Shown here: positions 45,772 to 52,246 of the stretch, piece after piece
Layout: each line of letters starts with the position of its first letter
How positions within the stretch are numbered: the stretch's first letter is position 1
Assembly (NCBI RefSeq): GCF_024519285.1
Contig: NZ_JAMZCY010000005.1
Span: 310,001-374,000 of the forward strand
From: Cohnella sp. WQ 127256
Lineage (GTDB): Bacteria; Bacillota; Bacilli; Paenibacillales; Paenibacillaceae
Reading direction: 5' to 3'
DNA length: 64,000 nucleotides
The notes under the pieces: generated by a model
Told to the model about the DNA's origin: nothing
Database searches by the model: none
Seen by the model: the letters and a program-made list of their open reading frames with translations, nothing else
Made by a program: the position numbers and the translations under genes

Positions 45772-46533
45772 ATGGCCATGAACTCCATTATCGAGATCAA
45801 TGATTTGGACTTATTTTATGGAGAATTTCACGCGTTAAAGCATGTGAGTATGGAAATTCCACAGAAGGCGATAACGGCGTTCATTGGTCCTTCAGGATGC
45901 GGAAAGTCTACATTGTTAAGAACGTTTAACCGGATGAATGATATGATCCCTGGCACACGTATTGAAGGAACTGTAGCGATAGCCGGAACGGATATTTATT
46001 CTAACGAAGTTGATGTTGAAACCTTGCGTAAACGTGTAGGAATGGTTTTCCAGCAGCCCAACCCGTTTCCCAAATCGATCTATGATAACATTGCTTATGG
46101 CCCTCGCTTACATGGAATTTCCGATCGCAAGAAGCTGGATGAAATCGTAGAAACAAGTCTCCGCTCTGCGGCCTTGTGGAATGAAGTGAAGGATCACCTG
46201 AAGCGTTCCGCATTCAGTATTTCGGGTGGACAGCAGCAACGCTTGTGTATTGCTCGCGCCTTAGCCGTTGAGCCTGATATTTTACTTATGGACGAGGCGA
46301 CATCTGCACTTGATCCGATTTCTACATTGAAAATTGAAGAGCTGGCACAAGAGCTTAAAGATCGTTACACGATTGTTATGGTCACGCACAATATGCATCA
46401 AGCCGCTCGGGTATCTCAACAAACCGTCTTCTTCCTTAACGGAGAAGTCGTAGAATATTCGGAGACGGAGCAGTTGTTCTCCAATCCGACTGACCAGCGT
46501 ACAGAAGATTACATTAGTGGACGGTTCGGTTGA
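45772..46533 (+). CDS. pstB: Phosphate ABC transporter ATP-binding protein PstB (second copy)
   Basis: A 253-residue PstB paralogue: Walker [10 protein letters not shown], signature [12 protein letters not shown], Walker [14 protein letters not shown]-loop [11 protein letters not shown]. In the signature-proximal Walker B segment it has EATSALD where the first copy has EPASALD. Two ATPases with two permease pairs suggests each pair could use its own, or a heterodimer. AGAGGGAGA precedes the ATG. Confidence 0.95.
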   Translation: MAMNSIIEINDLDLFYGEFHALKHVSMEIPQKAITAFIGPSGCGKSTLLRTFNRMNDMIPGTRIEGTVAIAGTDIYSNEVDVETLRKRVGMVFQQPNPFPKSIYDNIAYGPRLHGISDRKKLDEIVETSLRSAALWNEVKDHLKRSAFSISGGQQQRLCIARALAVEPDILLMDEATSALDPISTLKIEELAQELKDRYTIVMVTHNMHQAARVSQQTVFFLNGEVVEYSETEQLFSNPTDQRTEDYISGRFG

Positions 46534-46554
46534 TTCCGGGGGAGGATGAATAGA

Positions 46555-47217
46555 ATGATGGTTAAACGGCTAGAGTTCGATCATGGCTTAGAAGAGATGA
46601 CAGATCTGCTTGTAGAAATGGGTAATAGGGTAGAAAAAGCACTTGTGGAGTCTATGAATGCATTGAAGAACGGCGATGTAGAAACGAGTAAGAAGATTGT
46701 AAAGTCGGATACTGAGCTGAACGAGATGGAATACAAAATAAGTGAAATCGGTGCTAAGCTGATCGCCACGCAGCAGCCCGTTGCGAAAGATTTGCGTCGC
46801 ATTCTTATTGCTTTCAAAATCTCTTCCGACTTGGAACGCATGGGCGACTTGTCCGTGGATATTGCCAAAGTCGTGATCCGTTTGGATGGACAGCCATTGA
46901 TCAAGCCTCTGCTCGATTTGCCGAGGATGGCTGAGCTTGTTGCGCTCATGATTCAAGAGTCGTTGCAATCTTATGTGGACGAAAATGTTGATCTCGCTTA
47001 TAAGAGTGCCAAAGACGATGATCAGGTGGATGCCCTTTATTCTCAAATTCTTCGTGAGCTATTTTCAATTATGGTGGAGAATCCGAAGACGGTCGGCCAA
47101 GCCATGCTCCTTAGCTTCGTAGGTCGTTATATTGAACGGATTGCGGATCACGCAACTAACATCGCAGAAAGCGTTGTTTACTTGATGACGGGCAAGCGTC
47201 CGGATTTGAATCAGTAA
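46555..47217 (+). CDS. phoU: Phosphate-specific transport accessory protein PhoU
   Basis: A 220-residue all-helical protein with two PhoU repeats; it links PstB status to PhoR signalling and restrains phosphate uptake and PhoR kinase activity in studied bacteria. E-x-K-D-L-R-R-I-like motifs are visible in VAKDLRRILIAFKISSDLER and YIERIADHATNIAE, the metal-binding repeats. I favour ATG at 46555 because GGAGG lies 9 nt upstream, whereas the ATG at 46546 abuts it. Last gene of the pst operon; B. subtilis lacks phoU next to pst. Confidence 0.93.
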   Translation: MMVKRLEFDHGLEEMTDLLVEMGNRVEKALVESMNALKNGDVETSKKIVKSDTELNEMEYKISEIGAKLIATQQPVAKDLRRILIAFKISSDLERMGDLSVDIAKVVIRLDGQPLIKPLLDLPRMAELVALMIQESLQSYVDENVDLAYKSAKDDDQVDALYSQILRELFSIMVENPKTVGQAMLLSFVGRYIERIADHATNIAESVVYLMTGKRPDLNQ

Positions 47218-47399
47218 GTAAATCTTAATGGCAGTGTCAGAAGAGAGTATTGTGTGGTAGAGCTCTCGGAGGATATAACGAGTGTTAAAAGTGAGATTGG
47301 AATAGTGTACGATAGCGTGGGGAATTGAATTTTCGTGACAAATCATCCTGCCTGCTGTATTTTATACGTAAGTAAATATGTAATTGGCGAGTGAAGCAC

Positions 47400-47438
47400 A
47401 CCGCGTTTTCCCTGAAAGGGGAGATCGCGGTTTTTTTT
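47400..47438 (+). terminator. Terminator after phoU
   Basis: ACCGCG and CGCGGT arms with an inner CCC/GGG pairing (TTTTCCCTGAAAGGGGAGA), followed by eight T. It lies about 180 bp after the phoU stop and just before the paralogous nuclease-like gene. Confidence 0.8.
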
Positions 47439-47473
47439 GTTTTCAGTCGCAGTGGAGGAGAGAGGATGAGGAT

Positions 47474-48136
47474 ATGTTCGAGGATAAATATGAGATGTGG
47501 ATGCACAAGCAAAGAAAGTTACGGCAAGGTGAGTCGCTCCGAAAATTAAACGAAGACCACGGGCACAATGGGAAGCTATTCATTCAAGAAATAGGGTGGC
47601 CGGCAGTAGGGAATTTAGATTGTCTTCAAGCTGAGTATGAAATTCCTAACACTCGTAATAGCTCTTATTACCTTGACTTCGCCTACATCAGGGCACCGTA
47701 CCTTATTAATTGGGAAGTAGATGATTTCAGCTCACATGCTAAGAATATCACTCGTCGTGGCTTCGATTATGATAGGGATCGGCAAAATCAACTTGTTCAT
47801 GACGAATGGAGGGTATACCGTTTCACGCTGGATGCCATTAAGGAACGACCTCTTCAATGTAGGCAATTCATACTACAGATCTTAGGGAAGTTGTATGGCG
47901 GCATACTTCAGGACACACAGCCCTTAACTCTGAAGCAGAGGGAGATCATGCGATTAGCAATTCGACTACAGAGACCATTCACTCCATTGGACGTATGTGT
48001 TCAGTTGGGGATACAAGGGCAGCATGCCCGTAAATTACTGCATGAATTAGTCGGGATGCAGTTCCTTGCTGCTGAATCTGGAAGCATTCGTATTCGAAAA
48101 TTCTCTCTTGGACCGAAAGTTCCTACCTGGATATAA
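47474..48136 (+). CDS. PD-(D/E)XK nuclease-like protein with C-terminal helix-turn-helix (paralogue)
   Basis: A 220-residue paralogue of the protein at 29572-30354. ATG at 47474 has GGAGGAGAGAGGA upstream; an earlier in-frame TTG would begin within the terminator. Shared features are MWMHKQRK...GESLRKL, then YYLDFAYIRAPYLINWEVDD with Asp and the E-x-D pair retained, WRVYRFTLDAIKERPLQCRQF, and a C-terminal HTH (DVCVQLGIQGQHARKLL). The histidine following the E-x-D pair is retained (SSH). Like its paralogue it lies next to short palindromic repeats. Function unknown; nuclease activity is inferred from motif only. Confidence 0.7.
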   Translation: MFEDKYEMWMHKQRKLRQGESLRKLNEDHGHNGKLFIQEIGWPAVGNLDCLQAEYEIPNTRNSSYYLDFAYIRAPYLINWEVDDFSSHAKNITRRGFDYDRDRQNQLVHDEWRVYRFTLDAIKERPLQCRQFILQILGKLYGGILQDTQPLTLKQREIMRLAIRLQRPFTPLDVCVQLGIQGQHARKLLHELVGMQFLAAESGSIRIRKFSLGPKVPTWI

Positions 48137-48274
48137 AATAGTGTTGTGGCATCACTCTATTGGGTGGATAGTGACACGTTTGCACCCGAATAGCGCTACG
48201 CCATAACGCTATCGGTTCACGAATCGTGTTTTGGGGAGGAAACTGGAGGAATAGCGTTATGACATCATCTTATT
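48137..48274. repeat. Three related ~25-bp palindromic repeats
   Basis: Copies at 48137-48161, 48189-48212 and 48250-48274 begin AATAG(C/T)G and end (C/T)TAT(T), for example AATAGCGTTATGACATCATC; the second has perfect ATAGCG/CGCTAT arms. They lie right after the nuclease-like gene and before the PhoP-box-like element of the GGDEF gene. The rest of this 350-bp gap holds no gene. Confidence 0.55.
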
Positions 48275-48364
48275 TACTTTTGACTAGTGGGAGGATGGCT
48301 TAATTCTCGCGGGGATGAGGTCGGATACGTAAACGGGATGTCCCATTTTAACACCCAACGCTAT

Positions 48365-48381
48365 TTTACATTCCACTAACA
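48365..48381 (+). promoter_or_regulatory. Weak PhoP-box-like repeat upstream of the GGDEF gene
   Basis: TTTACA (48365) and CTAACA (48376) in 11-bp phase; the flanking bases (AAAAGTA after the second hexamer) repeat those of the pstS box at 42110-42116. Third and fourth hexamers are poor and no -10 lies at the standard distance. Confidence 0.35.
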
Positions 48382-48486
48382 AAAGTAACCATTAGAGAAT
48401 ATGTAACCGTGTTACTGTGATAGAAATGGAATATCTTTTTCCAAGCAAACACTTCCGGAATTCATCGGTTGGGGGCAAATGGGCAA

Positions 48487-50778
48487 ATGATAATGAAGAG
48501 GACCAACGGGTGGCTAAATCCTGATCTTGTAGCCAAATGGATGAGCTATGAGGACTTTCCACGACGGTGCGGTTTATTCATAGTTCGGTGGGAGGGTGAT
48601 CAAGCCGCGGAGGTAACACCCGCAGTTGTTAATGCTCCTCATCGAATCCGTCGTTCCTTACAAGCTATTGCTTTACGATTTGCCAAGCTGTCAAATAGTG
48701 TTCGAGGTTGGACATTGTCTGGTTCGAGCCTTGTTATTCTTGTGTCTTTTGCCAAACAAGATGCAAGAGACGGCTATGATGAGGACGAGATATTAGCGGG
48801 AAGAATGTTGTTTATGCTACGGGATTTGTCGACAAGGGTGTTAACCGATATGCGGCACTCGACAAGCTTAGAGTTTGGGAGCAGCATTCGTACTGGGTTT
48901 GGATGGATTACGGATCATTCCGATAATCGTCCGATGCAAGGGAGCATGCAATCGCCAGCTACTATACCTATGGAAAATGCGCTCCTTAGTGCTTACGAAA
49001 AGGCTTGGCAGCATATGTTCATGGTTAGTAATCCGACTATTCGATTGCCATTATCAGATTTTCCAACGATTCCCGTGGAAAATGATTTCAATGTACGGTA
49101 TTTACCGATTGTCTCCTTGCAGGACGGCTCACTGTACGGTTATGAAGCTATTCCCGTAGATTCCCATAATGGAAAACGTATTAATCTAAAAACTTTTTAT
49201 GATAATGCAGATCAAGCAGGGAAACTATTTGAGTCCGATCGGCGCTTCCGTGAAGCAGCTATTCGTGGTTTTCCATCGCGTAATGGGGACGTGAAGCTGT
49301 TTTTACCTGTTCCCGCCAAAATCATTTTCGACCCTAGATTGTATCCGGGTAGCACGTTACGGAGAATAGAAGCGGCAAACCTGAGACCGGAGCATGTTGT
49401 ACTTGTGATGGTAGGCGGCGAGGAAGAAGAGAGAACAACAATTAAAGCAGCACTTGGCCATTATCGTAATCAAGGCTTCCATATTGCGCTTTCGGGTATT
49501 ACTCCAAATCTTCCATCGTTACGTCGAATGGTAGACATGCATCCAGATTATGCCCAAATGAATGTGGATTGGGTGAGCAAGGAAGGAATCGATCCCGTTG
49601 AAGAGAGCCTGCTACAAGCTTTAATCAACCTCACTCGTAAAGAGCAAATCGTATTGATCGCAAACAGCTTGAACAGTGAAGAGGCTCTTCCAGCGCTAGT
49701 AGCATGCGGAATAAATTATGCGCAAGGCGAGTGGATAGGCAACGCGAATGAGGATTCGGCTCCGTTAGCTCCACATGTTCAAAACGTAATTCGAACCCAA
49801 GTGAATAAACGTTATAAGGGTGCGTCCGGAACATTGGCAGAATTAATTGTTTCGGTGAAGCAATTTGACAGAGATACCCCGGTCTCAGAAGTATCTCGAT
49901 ACTTCGAACTGCATCGGGAAGCACAAGGTACAGTTATCGAGGACAATGGGAAGCCAATTGGCCTAGTGATGAAAGAGAAGCTCCATCAATTGCTTTCCGG
50001 CCAATTCGGATTACCTCTGTATTGGAATCGACCTGTAGGCAAAATCATGGACACTCACCCTATGGTTCTAGAGGAGTCCATTACGATAGATCAAGCTTCA
50101 CATATGGCCATTGCACGTGAGCCAGATAAGCTATACGATGCGGTCATTATTACCCGGAATGGACTTGTGGCAGGGATTACGTTTATTCGTTCGATGCTGG
50201 AATGGATAACGCAAACCCGCATGACCGATGCACAGTGGGCCAATCCGTTGTCCGGATTACCAGGTAACGAGCCTATCCGCCGTGAGCTCAACCGGAGGCT
50301 TACGGAGGGGAGATCCTTCGCGGTGATTTATGCGGATTTGGACCATTTCAAGTGGTATAACGATCAGTTTGGATTTCATAGGGGAGACGATGTGATCCGC
50401 TTCACGGGGGAGATCCTGCTAGAAACCGTTGGAGCGCAGTCGAATGTGGAAAATTTCGTAGGTCATATTGGCGGTGATGATTTTATCGTCATTTCCTTTG
50501 ATGACGACCCTATAGTGATGGCTCAAGAGATTATTAAGCGGTTCGAGGAAGGGATCACAGCCTACAGAGGGAAACATAGGGGGCCTGTACTTGATCGATC
50601 CGGTCAACCCCTGGAAGCTGCAGGGCTGTCTATTTCCTTATCCGTACTGCTTTGTCATTCAAGTGTGGGGTGGACACCGGAAACCTTATCGGAAAGAGCA
50701 GCTCTGCTCAAGAAGCAGGCCAAGCAGGTGAATGGCAACTCGCTTGTCTGGGAAACCATCTCCGATAACAATCCATGA
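48487..50778 (+). CDS. Degenerate EAL - CBS pair - GGDEF protein (candidate diguanylate cyclase)
   Basis: A 763-residue soluble protein. Domain order: N-terminal module of about 170 residues without recognised name; EAL-like domain (about 195-440) in which catalytic motifs have decayed (YEAI for ExL, no DDFG-type pair, no EGxE); CBS pair (about 455-580; GKPIGLVMKE, DKLYDAVIITRNGLVAGI); and GGDEF domain (about 590-755) with IYADLDHFKWYND and HIGGDDFIVIS, keeping the catalytic core. A typical I-site arginine is not seen. The ATG at 48487 follows GGGGG; an upstream TTG at 48469 is also possible. It likely makes c-di-GMP, with the dead EAL and CBS as sensors. A catalytic EAL gene follows immediately. 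Confidence 0.85.
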   Translation: MIMKRTNGWLNPDLVAKWMSYEDFPRRCGLFIVRWEGDQAAEVTPAVVNAPHRIRRSLQAIALRFAKLSNSVRGWTLSGSSLVILVSFAKQDARDGYDEDEILAGRMLFMLRDLSTRVLTDMRHSTSLEFGSSIRTGFGWITDHSDNRPMQGSMQSPATIPMENALLSAYEKAWQHMFMVSNPTIRLPLSDFPTIPVENDFNVRYLPIVSLQDGSLYGYEAIPVDSHNGKRINLKTFYDNADQAGKLFESDRRFREAAIRGFPSRNGDVKLFLPVPAKIIFDPRLYPGSTLRRIEAANLRPEHVVLVMVGGEEEERTTIKAALGHYRNQGFHIALSGITPNLPSLRRMVDMHPDYAQMNVDWVSKEGIDPVEESLLQALINLTRKEQIVLIANSLNSEEALPALVACGINYAQGEWIGNANEDSAPLAPHVQNVIRTQVNKRYKGASGTLAELIVSVKQFDRDTPVSEVSRYFELHREAQGTVIEDNGKPIGLVMKEKLHQLLSGQFGLPLYWNRPVGKIMDTHPMVLEESITIDQASHMAIAREPDKLYDAVIITRNGLVAGITFIRSMLEWITQTRMTDAQWANPLSGLPGNEPIRRELNRRLTEGRSFAVIYADLDHFKWYNDQFGFHRGDDVIRFTGEILLETVGAQSNVENFVGHIGGDDFIVISFDDDPIVMAQEIIKRFEEGITAYRGKHRGPVLDRSGQPLEAAGLSISLSVLLCHSSVGWTPETLSERAALLKKQAKQVNGNSLVWETISDNNP

Positions 50779-50796
50779 CACGCCTCTATGGTGGGG

Positions 50797-50813
50797 TTAA
50801 CTACTTCCTAACA
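50797..50813 (+). promoter_or_regulatory. Weak PhoP-box-like repeat upstream of the EAL gene
   Basis: TTAACT (50797) and CTAACA (50808) in 11-bp phase; nine nt later AACAAT (50823-50828) is a poor -10. Tentative; the gene may simply be co-transcribed with the one upstream. Confidence 0.25.
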
Positions 50814-50847
50814 TAAAAATGAAACAATATCGAAGATCCTGTGGAAG

Positions 50848-52092
50848 ATGGTGTTCAATCAAATGAGAACTTCTTGGTTTGGGATGGAGCTAATGATCGA
50901 GCGAAGCGAACATCATAAATATTTCGGAATTATTGGGATTGATCTGTCCGAGTGTAGGAGTGGGTTCTCATCTGAATTCCAAGATGAGGGCTTTAGTTGG
51001 ACGAACTGGATTAACCTGTCAATGGGACGCGACGATCTTTGGTTTGGAGATGTCGTTGGGGATCATCTGTGGCTATATGCGGGAATACCGACGGCGCTTG
51101 GCGAAGCTGGGAGTGAAACTTACTTACGTGGCTTAGCTAAGCGAGTTAAGGAAGCTATGATTACACAGACTGGTGTAACAGGCAATTTGTCGCTTCATTC
51201 CACTAGACATCGGGAAAGAGGAATTGGTTATGCTCCGTTAGGGTGCTTGAAAACGAGGCCAATTAAAGACGTTATCTACGAGGGCGTACTTACAGCAACA
51301 GGCCAAATTAAAGAATCACTATCGGGGGATTTGGACTGGGAGTTACGCTTCGAGCTAGATCGATTATTATCTGAAAGCAGCATTAAGAGCGTATATCAAC
51401 CGATAATGCGGCTCGGGGACGGAAAAGTGTTCGGGTATGAATCACTTACGAGATGTCCGGAAGGTAGCTTGTTCGACGGCCCACTATCCTTGTTTCAATT
51501 TGCTGAAAGAAACAATATGGCTTATGCTCTGGATCGCCTAGCAAGAGAAAAGGCGATTCGTCATTGTCCTTCATTAAGTATGGTTCAGAAAATATTTATT
51601 AACGTTACAATGGGCATTATTAATGATCCTCACTTCGTGTCTGGTCAGACAGTGCAGTGGTTGAATGAACGAGGAATAAATCCGGGTCAAGTCGTATTCG
51701 AGTTAACAGAGCGAAGCTCAATCGACGACTTTGATGCGGCGAAGAAAATATTAGCGCATTATCGCAGTCAAGGCTATGAGATTGCGATTGACGATGCTGG
51801 AGCGGGATATTCATCGCTACAATCGATCGTTGAATTAAGTCCTGATTACATTAAAGTGGATCGTTCACTCGTGCGGATGGCAGATAAAGACGAGATGAAG
51901 AAACATATGCTCAGAACCTTCGTCAGATTCGCCAAGAAAATGAATATTCGCACAGTTGCGGAAGGGATCGAGAGACCTGAGGAGCTTCGCCTCCTTCGCG
52001 CTATGGGATTTGATTTCGCACAAGGCTATTTGATTGGTCGACCAAGCGAGTTTCCTGCGGCCGCATTGATGGGAGCTTTTCCTAAAGCTTAA
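50848..52092 (+). CDS. EAL-domain cyclic-di-GMP phosphodiesterase
   Basis: A 414-residue soluble protein. The C-terminal EAL domain (about 165-410) keeps the catalytic set: YESL (glutamate of ExL), INVT (Asn), ELTERS (Glu), IDDAGAGYSS (Asp pair), IKVDRSLV (Lys), VAEGIE (Glu), FAQGYLIGRP (Gln). It should hydrolyse c-di-GMP. The N-terminal 160 residues (GIIGIDLSECRSGF...) are an unrecognised sensory part. It lies 69 bp after the GGDEF gene, suggesting a synthesis/degradation pair. Confidence 0.88.
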   Translation: MVFNQMRTSWFGMELMIERSEHHKYFGIIGIDLSECRSGFSSEFQDEGFSWTNWINLSMGRDDLWFGDVVGDHLWLYAGIPTALGEAGSETYLRGLAKRVKEAMITQTGVTGNLSLHSTRHRERGIGYAPLGCLKTRPIKDVIYEGVLTATGQIKESLSGDLDWELRFELDRLLSESSIKSVYQPIMRLGDGKVFGYESLTRCPEGSLFDGPLSLFQFAERNNMAYALDRLAREKAIRHCPSLSMVQKIFINVTMGIINDPHFVSGQTVQWLNERGINPGQVVFELTERSSIDDFDAAKKILAHYRSQGYEIAIDDAGAGYSSLQSIVELSPDYIKVDRSLVRMADKDEMKKHMLRTFVRFAKKMNIRTVAEGIERPEELRLLRAMGFDFAQGYLIGRPSEFPAAALMGAFPKA

Positions 52093-52116
52093 CAGCTTAG
52101 GGAAGGCTCTTTTTTC
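52079..52116 (+). terminator. Terminator after the EAL gene
   Basis: CCTAAAGCT and AGCTTAGGG arms around TTAAC overlap the stop codon; outer TTTC/GAAGG extension and then CTCTTTTTTC. Confidence 0.6.
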
Positions 52117-52246
52117 TGACCTATCAGGAAACAATAAAATTTTCGATACTAATTGAATATGACCGGAGATCACGATGAGATGCGACACAAATAGCAGTAT
52201 GTTATGATGATCGTATGAATAATGTCGGTGAGGTGAGTGCACGTAT

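Noticed and set aside
47384-47473. Upstream TTG start for the second nuclease-like gene
   Set aside because: It would translate the phoU terminator and lacks a ribosome binding site; ATG at 47474 has a strong one and aligns with the paralogue.
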